64,000 nucleotides of DNA from Pedobacter zeae (GCF_014196715.1 NZ_JACIEF010000002.1:186001-250000); one strand, 5' to 3'; shown: positions 37,166-47,123, counted from the stretch's first letter. The notes: generated by a model from the sequence alone, not told the origin. A program made the numbers and translations.

Positions 37166-37252
37166 ATGAGAAACTACTACAACACTGCATAATGTAAGGG
37201 TAACCATGCTTTTTACGAAAAAAACCGGATCGTGTTCGCAGCACATCCGGTT
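37166..37252 (+). promoter_or_regulatory. Leader segment of the STN-SusC gene: tiny ORF and strong hairpin
   Basis: Between FecR and SusC there is a possible eight-residue ORF (37166-37192, MRNYYNTA). A hairpin follows at 37223-37252: AACCGGAT with inner GTG pairs to CAC and ATCCGGTT, with one bulged base. SusC starts 66 bases later. This may be a transcript-end or leader structure that sets SusC expression relative to FecR. Translation of the tiny ORF is speculative. Confidence 0.35.
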
Positions 37253-37317
37253 ACAGTAAAGGTTACTTACAATCCGATTCAAACAACATTATAATTTAAC
37301 CAAAACTCCATAAAGAT

Positions 37318-40300
37318 ATGAATTTATTTTTTAGGATCAGGCAGGTATTGCGCCGTGATTCTTACCAAATCTTGTTAACAATGAGACTCGTAGTGCTTTT
37401 TTTGACGCTTACCCTTATGCAGGTTAGCGCTAGCAGCTTCAGTCAGAATCTAACGCTTAAAGAGAATAATTCTGACATCATTAGCATCTTAAAGCAAATA
37501 GAGAAACAGAGTGGTTACCACTTGCTTTTCAGGCGTGCTGATATAGACGATAAGTATAAAATAAACCTTAATGTAAGCGACATGCCCATTGAGCAGGTAA
37601 TGGGTGTGGTTTTAAAAAACACCAATCTTGATTTCAAAATCATCAGGAAAACCATTATCCTTAAAAAGGTTCCCAATTTGCCACTTACAACCTTGTCGGT
37701 TCGTGATGTGGAGATTTCCGGTACGGTGAGCGATGAAAAAGGAGTAACGCTTCCCGGGGTGGTGGTTAATGTAAAAGGCACCAAACAATCAACGGTAACC
37801 GATATCAATGGTAAATTTAAGATTTCGCTGCCTGCGGGATCAACCACCCTTGTATTTTCTTTTGTTGGAATGGAGCCCCAGGAAATTAATCCGGGTAACA
37901 AGAGTATACTGAATGTGGTACTTAAGGCACAGACCACCTCACTTTCTGATGTGGTGGTAATTGGTTATGGAACTCAAAAACGTACAGATCTTAACGGGGC
38001 GGTTTCGTCGGTAAAAGCTGCCGATATTGCCAATGTGCCTCAAACCAGCATCGATCAGATGCTGCAGGGCAGGGCTTCGGGACTTACCATTTCGCAAAAC
38101 TCTGGGGCACCCGGCAGCAATACCTCTGTGCGTGTAAGGGGAGTAACTTCTTTAAGCGGCAGTAATGAGCCTTTATATGTAATAGATGGTGTGCCCATTT
38201 CGGGCGATGCAGGCAATCAGAGCACCAGCGGGAGATCTCCTTTACAGGCCTCATCTTCCAATGCCAATTCGCAAACTACTGTAAGTCCTTTATCATTGAT
38301 CAATCCAAATGATATTGAATCTATCGATGTGCTAAAAGATGCATCGGCAACCGCAATATACGGAAACCGGGCTTCAAACGGGGTAATCATCATCACCACC
38401 AAAAGAGGAAAGAGCGGTAATTCATCAATAAATTATGATGGTTATTATGGTTTCCAGCGTGTGGCAAAGTATATGGATGTGATGAACCTTCGCCAGTATG
38501 CCATGCTTCAAAACTCATTGGGCGATATTTATGGCACCGGAAGGAGGGTCGAATTTGCCGATCCTTCAGTATTGGGAGAGGGTACCAACTGGCAAAAAGA
38601 AATATTCAGAACTGCTCCCCAACAGAGCCATCAGGTAGCAGTTTCAGGTGGTAAAGAAGGATTAACCTACTACATTTCCGGTGGATACCTGGGGCAGGAC
38701 GGTACCGTGATCGGTTCTGATTTTCGCCGCTACAGCCTCCGGGTAAATGCCGATGCACAGGTAAAAGAATGGTTTAAACTTGGAATTACCTTAACCGGAA
38801 GCCGCTCGGCAGAAAATGTTGTGACCAGCGATAATAACGGGATTATTTACAATGCTTTACTGCAGGCGCCTGATTTAGCGGTAACCAACCTGGATGGTTC
38901 GTATACCGGTCCTCCTTTGTCTGACCCCCTTGCTGCCGCAGCGGCATTAAACCCGGTTGCACAGGCCCAGCAGATTAAAAATAAATTGAACAGGAGTAAC
39001 ATTAACACCAATATTTATAACGAAATTAAGTTCATTAAATCATTGTCGCTAAGGTCGGAACTTGGGGGTGATTTTAATTTTTCTGATAATAATGTGTTTA
39101 CGCCAAGCTATTCGTGGGGCCGTTTCACCAATCCTACAGCTTCTCTTAAAGAAAGATTTCAGCAGAGTACATTTTTGATCTGGAAAGAGTACCTTAATTA
39201 CAACCAGACATTTGGCCAAAAGCATAACCTAAGTGCCATTTTGGGTTACGAGGTTCAACAGTCAAACTGGAGGGGGATTGAAGGTACACGCCAGGGCTTT
39301 TACAGTAATGATGTGCAATCGTTAAATTTAGGACAGGCCATTACGGCAACCAATGACGAATACATCGGTACACAACGCCAGGAGTCAATCTATGCGCGGG
39401 CCATTTACACCTATAACTCCAGGTATAGCCTTACTTCTACCATCAGGAGAGATAAGACTTCTAAATTCGCTGATGGCTCTCAAACCGGTTATTTCCCTTC
39501 ATTTGCAGCTTCCTGGAAATTATCGGAAGAACCATTTATGAAAGGGATCAACAAGGTGGTAAACGGGCTTAAGATCCGCCTGGGTTACGGAGAGGTAGGT
39601 AACCAGGATGTTCCCAATTACCTGTACAGCTCGTTGCTGAGATCTTCGCAAACTGGTTTAGGCACGGGTTTTCTTGCCGGACGGATTGACAACAAATCGT
39701 TGAAATGGCAAACCTCTATCCAATACAATGGGGGTCTTGATATGAACTTTTTAAACGGTAAAATCAGCACCAGCATAGATTTTTATAAGAAAACCTCAAA
39801 AGACTTCTTGTTCCAGCTTACCCTTCCGGCCTATTTGGTAGGCGGGCCTGATTATTTAGGCGGTATTAATCCTCCATATGTCAATCTCGGAAAGATTGAT
39901 AACGTAGGTTTCGATCTGAACATCAACTCGCGTAATATGGATAAGGGCGATTTTAAATGGAATACAAATGTGGTGCTTTCGCATTATAATAATGAGGTTA
40001 AAGAGCTTGGTAACGGCCTTACCGAACTCTTCGGAACCATAACGAGCGCTTACCTGCAAACCCCTGTTACCCGTACCGTGGTAGGCAGATCGGTAGGCGA
40101 ATTTTACGGTTATAAAGTAAAGGGGATATTTAAAACGCAAGCACAACTTCAATCGGCCCCGGTTCAATTCGGGCGCAGTATTGCCAATAACAGCAATAGC
40201 ACCTGGCTGGGCGATGTGCAGTATGAAGATGTAAACGGCGATGGGGTAATCAATGAGAAAGACCGTACGGCAATTGGAAATCCAAATCCTAAATTCACCT

Positions 40301-40791
40301 ATGGCATTACCAACACATTTAGTTACAAAGCTTTCGATTTTACCTTGTTTCTGAACGGGTCTTATGGTTCCAAAATCATGAACCTGTTAAACAACACCAT
40401 GGGTAACCTGGCGGCTGTATACCAGAATCAATATGCGGCATACAGTAATTTCTGGTCGCCGCAAAATCCTGATTCGAATATTCCTGCACCTAAAATCGGT
40501 ATTGATAACCCCAACCTGTTTGTATCTGACCGCTATGTGGAAAGTGGATCTTTTTTACGTATACAGAATGTTAGCCTTGGTTACAGGGTACCTGTTTCAT
40601 GGATCAGGAAATATAAATTCTCTAATTTAAAAATTTACTCAAGCGTACAAAACCTGTATACGTTTACAAAATATAAGGGCTACGATCCTGAAATAGGGGC
40701 GATGAACCAGAGTGCCATTTTAAATAATATCGACCTGGGCAGATACCCGATTGCCAGGACCATCACTTTTGGAATAAATGCACAGTTTTAG
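37318..40791 (+). CDS. SusC-like TonB-dependent transducer with STN domain
   Basis: A 1157-residue outer-membrane transporter and sensor. After an extended signal peptide (core MRLVVLFLTLTLMQVSASSF) comes an STN domain at about 43-120 (IISILKQIEKQSGYHLLFRR, MPIEQVMGVVLKNTNLDFKI), which passes signals to FecR. Then come a carboxypeptidase-regulatory-like domain (about 131-203, ISGTVSDEKGVTLPGVVVNV), the TonB box near 210 (DVVVIGYGTQKR), a plug (YVIDGVPISG; IDVLKDASATAIYGNRASNG near 330-355) and the barrel ending FGINAQF. It is the only SusC here with STN, matching the adjacent sigma/anti-sigma genes. Its substrate is probably a beta-glucan oligosaccharide, given GH9 downstream. Confidence 0.93.
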   Translation: MNLFFRIRQVLRRDSYQILLTMRLVVLFLTLTLMQVSASSFSQNLTLKENNSDIISILKQIEKQSGYHLLFRRADIDDKYKINLNVSDMPIEQVMGVVLKNTNLDFKIIRKTIILKKVPNLPLTTLSVRDVEISGTVSDEKGVTLPGVVVNVKGTKQSTVTDINGKFKISLPAGSTTLVFSFVGMEPQEINPGNKSILNVVLKAQTTSLSDVVVIGYGTQKRTDLNGAVSSVKAADIANVPQTSIDQMLQGRASGLTISQNSGAPGSNTSVRVRGVTSLSGSNEPLYVIDGVPISGDAGNQSTSGRSPLQASSSNANSQTTVSPLSLINPNDIESIDVLKDASATAIYGNRASNGVIIITTKRGKSGNSSINYDGYYGFQRVAKYMDVMNLRQYAMLQNSLGDIYGTGRRVEFADPSVLGEGTNWQKEIFRTAPQQSHQVAVSGGKEGLTYYISGGYLGQDGTVIGSDFRRYSLRVNADAQVKEWFKLGITLTGSRSAENVVTSDNNGIIYNALLQAPDLAVTNLDGSYTGPPLSDPLAAAAALNPVAQAQQIKNKLNRSNINTNIYNEIKFIKSLSLRSELGGDFNFSDNNVFTPSYSWGRFTNPTASLKERFQQSTFLIWKEYLNYNQTFGQKHNLSAILGYEVQQSNWRGIEGTRQGFYSNDVQSLNLGQAITATNDEYIGTQRQESIYARAIYTYNSRYSLTSTIRRDKTSKFADGSQTGYFPSFAASWKLSEEPFMKGINKVVNGLKIRLGYGEVGNQDVPNYLYSSLLRSSQTGLGTGFLAGRIDNKSLKWQTSIQYNGGLDMNFLNGKISTSIDFYKKTSKDFLFQLTLPAYLVGGPDYLGGINPPYVNLGKIDNVGFDLNINSRNMDKGDFKWNTNVVLSHYNNEVKELGNGLTELFGTITSAYLQTPVTRTVVGRSVGEFYGYKVKGIFKTQAQLQSAPVQFGRSIANNSNSTWLGDVQYEDVNGDGVINEKDRTAIGNPNPKFTYGITNTFSYKAFDFTLFLNGSYGSKIMNLLNNTMGNLAAVYQNQYAAYSNFWSPQNPDSNIPAPKIGIDNPNLFVSDRYVESGSFLRIQNVSLGYRVPVSWIRKYKFSNLKIYSSVQNLYTFTKYKGYDPEIGAMNQSAILNNIDLGRYPIARTITFGINAQF

Positions 40792-40813
40792 TGACCTACA
40801 ATTATTGAACAAA

Positions 40814-42391
40814 ATGAAATCATATTTAATATACAGCTTTATTTTTATAGCCCTTGTTAGCACTGGCTGTAAAAAGGACTTTTTTAATATTCCTCCACAA
40901 GATGCACTCAGTGCCGATAATTTTTACCAAAATACCGAACAGGTCCAGGCCAGTACCATTGCTTTGTATAATTCGCCATGGTTTGATTGGAATGCCAAAG
41001 CTTCGTGGTGTATTTCGGAATTACTGAGTGGCAATGCACATACTTATTCTCCCGATGTGATCAATTTTGGGAATTTTTCTGTAACGGGAGATAATACCCA
41101 ATTATTATCTGCCTGGAATTCCCTATACAGTGTAATTGCTCAGTCTAATACGTTGATTAACAACCTTAAGACCAAAGTGCCGGCCAGTGTGCCCGCGCCG
41201 GTAGTTAACAATGCAATTGGCGAAGCCAGATTTATGAGGGCCATGGCCTATTTTTATCTGGTACGGATATGGGGAGACGTGCCGATTATCGAAAATAGCC
41301 TGGATTATGTAGGCAATTATCAGATTAATACCAATCCGGTAACCGATGTGTATAAGTTTATTATCAACGACCTTAAATATGCAGAACAAAACTGCGATAA
41401 AATGATCAGAACGGGTTCTGTTTCCCAGGGTAAAGTATCCAGTGGATCAGCTTCTGCATTATTGGCTAAGGTTTACCTGTACATGCGCGATTATTCCAAT
41501 GCCCGTTTAAAAGCAGAGCAGGTGATTAACAGTGGCGAGTTTAAATTGTATGGGATAGATATAGCGGGTAAAACTTATGCTGATTTGTTTAAAACAGCCA
41601 ATAATAATAATGAAGAAAGTGTTGCTGCCATTCAGTGGCTGGGTGGCTCTTCCTATGGCCATGGCAATGCATTACAATCTTTCCTGGCATTCAACTCTGA
41701 AATTACGGGTACCGGCGACGGTTATGGAAGCGTTACACCTTCGATTGATTTGCTTACCGCTTTCGAGCCCGGCGATTTAAGGAGAAAACCAACGGTGATG
41801 ATGCAGGGCGATGTTTATCCGGAAATTAACCAGGCCAAAGGCGGTTACACTTTACCCGCCGGAGCAGTTGCCCAGGGAATGCCGGCTTTTATTAAAAAAT
41901 ATGTTGTGGGTACCCCTGCCGATAATGGCGGTAAAGGTGCTGCATTTTCCACAGGCAATAATACTTACCTGATGCGTTATGCCGATGTATTGCTAATCGA
42001 AGCAGAGGCAGTTCTTGCCGGTGCTGAGCGTACTGCTGATGATGCTGCGCTTATCCCTTTTAACAAGATCAGAAGAAGGGCAGGCCTCATTCCTAAAACC
42101 TCCATCACTATTGCAGATATTTACCAGGAACGCCGTATGGAATTTGTATTTGAGGCTGATTATTGGTTTGATCTGGGCCGTTTAGATGGTTTTAATGTAA
42201 CCTCGCATCCTAAAGCAATTGCCATTATTTCCAACCAGGAAAGGGGAATTTACAGCAACACCACACCGGTTGTAATCTGGGGGCAAAAGTATACCCCAAC
42301 CGATGCAAATTTCCGTTTGCCTTATCCTACAACAGAAACTATTTTAAATCCTAAATTACTATTGCCTCCTGTGCCTTACAATTTTAAATAA
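40814..42391 (+). CDS. SusD/RagB-like lipoprotein of the GH9 locus
   Basis: A protein of about 525 residues from ATG 40814. An upstream ATG at 40778 would overlap SusC and spoil the signal peptide. Lipobox VSTGC (Cys19) is followed by KK. SusD features are AIGEARFMRAMAYFYLVRIW followed by GDVPII, and IYQERRMEFVFEADYWFDLG near the C-terminus. It forms the lid of the STN-SusC transporter and starts 22 bases after its stop. Confidence 0.93.
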   Translation: MKSYLIYSFIFIALVSTGCKKDFFNIPPQDALSADNFYQNTEQVQASTIALYNSPWFDWNAKASWCISELLSGNAHTYSPDVINFGNFSVTGDNTQLLSAWNSLYSVIAQSNTLINNLKTKVPASVPAPVVNNAIGEARFMRAMAYFYLVRIWGDVPIIENSLDYVGNYQINTNPVTDVYKFIINDLKYAEQNCDKMIRTGSVSQGKVSSGSASALLAKVYLYMRDYSNARLKAEQVINSGEFKLYGIDIAGKTYADLFKTANNNNEESVAAIQWLGGSSYGHGNALQSFLAFNSEITGTGDGYGSVTPSIDLLTAFEPGDLRRKPTVMMQGDVYPEINQAKGGYTLPAGAVAQGMPAFIKKYVVGTPADNGGKGAAFSTGNNTYLMRYADVLLIEAEAVLAGAERTADDAALIPFNKIRRRAGLIPKTSITIADIYQERRMEFVFEADYWFDLGRLDGFNVTSHPKAIAIISNQERGIYSNTTPVVIWGQKYTPTDANFRLPYPTTETILNPKLLLPPVPYNFK

Positions 42392-42397
42392 GCTATT

Positions 42398-43510
42398 ATG
42401 AAAACGTTATATAAAAATACTATAGCCCTTTATCTGACTGGCATCTTTTGCATGCTGATCTTTGCCACCTCATGCAAAAAAGACAAAGAGGGGCAGGGTG
42501 CACCAAGCATTACCAGGGTTCGCACACTGGTAAGACCCGGAGATAGTCAGCTTAGCCCACTCGATTCAACAGTTACGTCGGGCGATGTTGGTGTTACTTA
42601 TGTGATAGAAGGAGAAAATCTGAAATCGACCAACCGGGTAGAATTCAATGGAGCATCAGCCTACCTTAATACGGCTCTTTTCAGTGATAAAAGCATTGTG
42701 GTAATGATCCCAACCACCGCTACGTGGATTAATCAAACAGGGAAATTAACACTCACCAATTCATACGGTAGCACCAGCTTTAATTTTAGTATTAAACAAC
42801 CTGCTCCGGCAATTACCGATGTGAGTCAGTTTGCCGGTAACCCGGGTGATGTAATTACCATTACCGGCTTGCGGTTTGATCAGGTATCGAGCGTTAAATT
42901 TGGTACAACAGCAGCCCAGGTAATTTCTTCAACCAGTACGGAACTGAAAGTAACGGTTCCGGTAGGAGCGCTGGGTGCGGTAAGTGTGACTACCCCGGGA
43001 GGTACGGGTACTGGGCCATATGTATCTTACGATGGCGTTGTGGTTCCGATATTGTTGCCTTTTGGATTCAGACATTTATTTTATGATGATCAGATAACAG
43101 CGGGCTACGATTTCAACTTCGGCGGTGCCAATGCTGATGTGAACAATACAGAAATGGTAAAACGGGGTACGCATTCGATCAAGCTTACCTATACCGGAAA
43201 TTACGCAGGATATGCCGTAGGCAGTAATACCCCTGTCGATTTAACCGACAAAACCTACGTTAAATTTTCAATTTATGGTACAACGGGTACTGAAGGTAAA
43301 ATTGTAAAGGTTGCCCTAAATGATTTCGACAACCGTAATGTGAGCGTCGTACTGCATGCCGGCAAGTGGACCAATTATGTGGTTCCGATAGATCGCTTTC
43401 AGAATGCCAGTCAGCCTGGGAAACCTACAAGCCTGAATTGGATCGGCTTTCAGGAGCTGAGTGGCAATGCACCGGAAACCATTTATCTGGATGATATTGG
43501 GGTATACTAA
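42398..43510 (+). CDS. IPT/TIG-domain surface glycan-binding lipoprotein
   Basis: A 370-residue lipoprotein (lipobox FATSC, Cys26, then KK). Two IPT/TIG immunoglobulin-like domains lie at about 36-130 and 133-210 (ITDVSQFAGNPGDVITITGL; VSSVKFGTTAAQVISSTSTE). A C-terminal beta-sandwich of about 150 residues follows (ADVNNTEMVKRGTHSIKLTY, ending LNWIGFQELSGNAPETIYLD). This is the layout of SusE-position glycan-binding proteins in beta-glucan and xyloglucan loci, where the C-terminal domain binds the chain. It is encoded 6 bases after SusD. Confidence 0.82.
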   Translation: MKTLYKNTIALYLTGIFCMLIFATSCKKDKEGQGAPSITRVRTLVRPGDSQLSPLDSTVTSGDVGVTYVIEGENLKSTNRVEFNGASAYLNTALFSDKSIVVMIPTTATWINQTGKLTLTNSYGSTSFNFSIKQPAPAITDVSQFAGNPGDVITITGLRFDQVSSVKFGTTAAQVISSTSTELKVTVPVGALGAVSVTTPGGTGTGPYVSYDGVVVPILLPFGFRHLFYDDQITAGYDFNFGGANADVNNTEMVKRGTHSIKLTYTGNYAGYAVGSNTPVDLTDKTYVKFSIYGTTGTEGKIVKVALNDFDNRNVSVVLHAGKWTNYVVPIDRFQNASQPGKPTSLNWIGFQELSGNAPETIYLDDIGVY

Positions 43511-43562
43511 ATAAAAGGATATTTTAATGAGGTTGTATTATAAATAATAATTCAATCGAATT

Positions 43563-43632
43563 TGTCACGTTGAGCCTGTCGAAACGCCTTTAAGAAATTT
43601 AAAACAGGTCCTTCGACAAGCTCAGGATGACA
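43563..43632. repeat. Dispersed palindromic repeat, TGTCACGTTGAG...GATGACA type
   Basis: A 70-base hairpin-forming element. TGTCACGTTGAGCCTGTCGA on the left pairs with TTCGACAAGCTCAGGATGACA-like sequence on the right (43611-43632), with a few mismatches. It lies between the IPT lipoprotein gene and the CBM protein gene. It is a common Bacteroidota intergenic repeat and may also act as a transcript end. Confidence 0.65.
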
Positions 43633-43686
43633 TTTAGCCTTAATGCTCCAACCTCTTCTTGATTTATAATTTAAAATAATTGATTA

Positions 43687-44235
43687 ATGAAAGTGATAAA
43701 ATATATGGTTGCCGGAATACTTATCCTGGCAGCCACTACCCATGCTTTGGCACAAAAAAACCTGGTTATGAATGGCGGCTTTGAAGATGAGTTAGAGGGA
43801 TGGGTTGATTATTCGGCTAAGGTAACACCTTATATCTACCATTCAGGGAAAATGAGCAGTGCTATATTTTCTGCAGATTCTTCTAAATGGACCGGTATGC
43901 ATCAGGTTGTATCTTTACCTAAAAATACGCAGTATATACTCATGAGCGCAAAGATTAAAGCGGATGCGGTGAGTACCGGGAAAAACCCTTGGAACGGTGC
44001 ATTATTCCTTTTTGAGACCCTTAATAAACAGGAAGCTAAAATAGGCGAGGGAATCAACATTGCTTCAGTTACGGGAGATGCCGATTGGAAACTGTATGAA
44101 AAAGCATATATTGTTCCACCAGGTATTACAAAAATAAAGTTGTTATTTGCATTGGGTTATGTCACCGGAACGATGTTCGTGGATGATGTAAGTCTGAAAG
44201 TAATTACGCAATCTGAGTTCGAAAAATATTTATAG
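43687..44235 (+). CDS. Secreted CBM4/9-like carbohydrate-binding protein
   Basis: A 182-residue protein with a signal peptide ending ATTHALAQ. The mature part is one beta-sandwich module of CBM4/9 (CenC) type: NLVMNGGFEDELEGWVDYSA, ADSSKWTGMHQVVSLPKNTQ, and the closing TGMFVDDVSLKV form (TGTMFVDDVSLKVI). No catalytic domain is attached. It sits 1 base before the GH9 gene and is probably co-translated, so it may act as a free-standing beta-glucan-binding helper for the endoglucanase. Confidence 0.75.
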   Translation: MKVIKYMVAGILILAATTHALAQKNLVMNGGFEDELEGWVDYSAKVTPYIYHSGKMSSAIFSADSSKWTGMHQVVSLPKNTQYILMSAKIKADAVSTGKNPWNGALFLFETLNKQEAKIGEGINIASVTGDADWKLYEKAYIVPPGITKIKLLFALGYVTGTMFVDDVSLKVITQSEFEKYL

Positions 44236-44236
44236 T

Positions 44237-45997
44237 ATGATAAATAGCATCTTGTACAGGTCGGTTTTAATATGGTTATCGCTAATTGCCTCTGTGGCAA
44301 CTGCCCAGGAAATGAAGGTTCCTGATATTGTGCTGAACCAGTCGGGGTATTACCCAAAGCTGGAGAAAAGTGCAGTCGTGCTGCGGGCAGTTTCAGAAAG
44401 TAAATTCGAGTTGTTATCCATGCCAGACCGGAAGGCGGTGTACACTGGTGTATTATCTGAACCTAAAACTACCGGCTACTCGAAAATTAACACAAGAATT
44501 GCAGATTTTAGCACTTTCGACCGGCCTGGCCAATATATTATCCGGATCGCCGGGCTTTCTGAATCCCCAGTTTTTAAAATTGCAGATGGTGTGCACCACG
44601 ATCTTGCGGTGGCCGCGTTAAAAGCATTTTATTACCAGCGTGCCTCTTCTGCTCTGGATGCTGACTATGCAGGCAAATGGTATCGCGCGGCCGGGCATCC
44701 CGATACTTCAGTTTATATCCATCCATTGGCTGCTTCTAAAAACCGGAAGGCTGATAGTAAGATCAATGTTTCAGGCGGATGGTACGATGCCGGAGATTAC
44801 AATAAGTATGTGGTGAACAGCGGTATCTCTACCTCTACCTTACTTTCTGCCTATGAAGATTTTCCTGAATATTTTCAAGGGCTGAAGGCACATATTCCCC
44901 ATGCAAAGAACAAGGTTCCTGATGTGTTAACTGAGGCCATTTACAATTTGCGATGGATGCTTAAAATGCAGGACCCAGCTGACGGCGGAGTTTATAATAA
45001 ATGTACCAACCTGGATTTCGACGGCATGATCATGCCTGATAAAGCCACATCAAAACGTTACGTGGTGGCAAAAGGTACGGCAGCAACACTTAACCTGGCC
45101 GCTGTTGCCGCACAAGCTTACCGCATTTTTAAGCATTTTCCCGAACAATATCCCGGGCTGGCAGATAGTTGCCTGCTAGCCGCCAAAAGGGCCTGGAGCT
45201 GGTCAGTAAAAAATCCAGGTATCGCTTATGATCAGGATGCACTCAACAAAATGACAGACCTGAAGGTAAACACAGGAGGTTATGGCGATGGGAACTTCGA
45301 AGATGAATGGACCTGGGCCTCTGCAGAACTAGTGGCCTCAACCGGGCAACAAGAATATTATGATGCTTTTTTTGCCCGTTTAAACGCTCCGGTAAGCCTG
45401 CCTAGCTGGAACAATGTAGCTGCCTTGGGATATTATACCTTGATCAGGTGCGAGGCACAGCTCCCAGGGCAGTACAAAAGTGTAACCAGCATTCTGAAGA
45501 AGAAAATACTTGGCCTTGCCGATCGCTACTTAGCTGCTTTTGAAACAGGACCCTATCACACTGTAATCGGTGCTTCGCTTAACGATTTTGCATGGGGAAG
45601 TAATTCTTCAGCAATGAATCAGAGCATATTACTTATCAATGCTTATCTTTTTTCCAAAAAGGATGTTTATCTCGATGCTGCGCTCAGTAACCTGGATTAC
45701 ATTTTGGGTAAAAATGCAACCGGCTACTCTTTTGTTACGGGTGTAGGTTATAAGTCACCTATGCATCCCCACCACCGCCTGTCGTTTGCAGATGGGGTTG
45801 CTGAACCCATTCCGGGCTTGTTGGTTGGAGGGCCTAACCGGGGGAAACAAGATGGACTGCGGTATGATGCCGAACCAGAATTGTCATACCTTGACGATGT
45901 TAACTCTTATGCAAGTAACGAAATTGCCATCAATTGGAATGCACCACTGGTATATGTGGCAAATGCGGTGGAGTGCCTGCAAACGGGAAAAAAATGA
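44237..45997 (+). CDS. GH9 endoglucanase (cellulase family E)
   Basis: A 586-residue enzyme with signal peptide (VLIWLSLIASVATAQ). An N-terminal immunoglobulin-like CelD_N domain (about 26-115; PDIVLNQSGYYPKLEKSAVV) precedes the (alpha/alpha)6 barrel. Catalytic residues are Asp184 and Asp187 in GGWYDAGDYNKYVV and the acid Glu562 in YASNEIAINWNAPLVY. The GH9 signature PHHRLS is present. It cleaves internal beta-1,4-glucan bonds in cellulose, mixed-linkage glucan or xyloglucan. Together with the sigma/FecR/SusCD/IPT genes it defines a beta-glucan utilisation locus. All key residues are intact. Confidence 0.93.
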   Translation: MINSILYRSVLIWLSLIASVATAQEMKVPDIVLNQSGYYPKLEKSAVVLRAVSESKFELLSMPDRKAVYTGVLSEPKTTGYSKINTRIADFSTFDRPGQYIIRIAGLSESPVFKIADGVHHDLAVAALKAFYYQRASSALDADYAGKWYRAAGHPDTSVYIHPLAASKNRKADSKINVSGGWYDAGDYNKYVVNSGISTSTLLSAYEDFPEYFQGLKAHIPHAKNKVPDVLTEAIYNLRWMLKMQDPADGGVYNKCTNLDFDGMIMPDKATSKRYVVAKGTAATLNLAAVAAQAYRIFKHFPEQYPGLADSCLLAAKRAWSWSVKNPGIAYDQDALNKMTDLKVNTGGYGDGNFEDEWTWASAELVASTGQQEYYDAFFARLNAPVSLPSWNNVAALGYYTLIRCEAQLPGQYKSVTSILKKKILGLADRYLAAFETGPYHTVIGASLNDFAWGSNSSAMNQSILLINAYLFSKKDVYLDAALSNLDYILGKNATGYSFVTGVGYKSPMHPHHRLSFADGVAEPIPGLLVGGPNRGKQDGLRYDAEPELSYLDDVNSYASNEIAINWNAPLVYVANAVECLQTGKK

Positions 45998-46142
45998 GGA
46001 TCAAAATGATTTTATAAATGAGGTTCGGTATAGCTCCGGTGTTGTCTAAATTTTTCAATACCAGGGGGTACTGGACCTTTCGGCATCAGGACCTGCATAA
46101 GCCGAAACTCGCTCCGTCAATATCCCTTAGCCGTTCATTTTT

Positions 46143-46946
46143 TCAAATATTGGAATCAATACAGATGTACCATTTTCCATCAGCATGTTTTTTCCATACA
46201 ATTATATATTTTCCATTATAACTTCCGCTGCATTGCCCGATCTCAAAAGCAAAGCCGTTTACTACTTCTAATCTTAATGGTTCTAAGTTTAAGTGGTAGT
46301 TCCTGTTGTTCATATAGCCGTATTCTTTAATCACATCTTTGGCTCCTTTTACTATTGGTTTATGATTGTAATATATAGTATTGTTGCTGTATAATTGTGT
46401 AACCAGGTTTTTAGCGTTATGGGCATTACACAGTTCGATCCATAATTTTCGCCTTTCGGATATGTTTGTTTTGTCGACTTTTTTAGATTCCGGCCTACTT
46501 TCCGTCGAAAATTCAAACTCCCGGACTATCTTTTCATTGTTCATCCTCCAAATTACAATCCCTATAAAATTTTTTTGCTTGTTTACCTCATAACTAACCA
46601 ATTCATAATTAATCCTTCTCTCTTTATTTGCCTCTACGTTGAATATTGATTTAATTGAAGTGATTTTGCCTTTATTCAATCTGTAATAGTTGGCTATTGG
46701 AGTTGAACCCTCAATGATGTTATCTGCAGAAATAATTTTAAAGGCATGGTTATCATATAAATTTTTGATAGAACCCGTGTCGCGGTTGTTTATGCTATTT
46801 GCCCAATTTTTCAGGTGATCAGGAACCTGTTTGCTTTGTATGGTTTTAGCTTGCGGATTAGATATTCTTTCTTTTTTATTTTCTGGATGTTTGAACCCGG
46901 TGAGGGTGAGCAGCATAAATTGCAGCATTATAATTTTTGGATTCAT
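46143..46946 (-). CDS. Exported protein with two NTF2/SnoaL-like domains, function unknown
   Basis: A 267-residue reverse-strand protein with a hydrophobic N-terminus (IIMLQFMLLTLTGF). Two similar alpha-beta units can be seen: NWANSINNRDTGSIKNLYDN with GSTPIANYY, and LWIELCNAHNAKNLVTQLYS with YNHKPIVKGAKDVIKEYGYM. These fit a duplicated NTF2/SnoaL (DUF4440-like) fold. No catalytic set is recognised. It is Asn/Lys/Ile-rich and more AT-rich than its neighbours, and it interrupts an otherwise forward-strand region, so it may be a later insertion. I cannot assign a function. Confidence 0.6.
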   Translation of the reverse strand: MNPKIIMLQFMLLTLTGFKHPENKKERISNPQAKTIQSKQVPDHLKNWANSINNRDTGSIKNLYDNHAFKIISADNIIEGSTPIANYYRLNKGKITSIKSIFNVEANKERRINYELVSYEVNKQKNFIGIVIWRMNNEKIVREFEFSTESRPESKKVDKTNISERRKLWIELCNAHNAKNLVTQLYSNNTIYYNHKPIVKGAKDVIKEYGYMNNRNYHLNLEPLRLEVVNGFAFEIGQCSGSYNGKYIIVWKKHADGKWYICIDSNI

Positions 46947-47123
46947 TTGCGATTTCTTTAATGGGAAATATAGCTAATTTTTAAGCAAAAGTCATCAAGA
47001 ACAGATACATCGTAACATTTATGCCGGATGAATGGGTTGGAGTGGCAACAACCGCTAAAACCTGATGTCGGATTTGTTTAAAAAATAGTCTGTTAATGAC
47101 AAGGATGTTGGAGTATGACGTTC

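Noticed and set aside
40778..40813. Earlier start for the fourth SusD
   Set aside because: It overlaps SusC and adds 12 residues ahead of a normal lipoprotein signal; ATG 40814 fits better.
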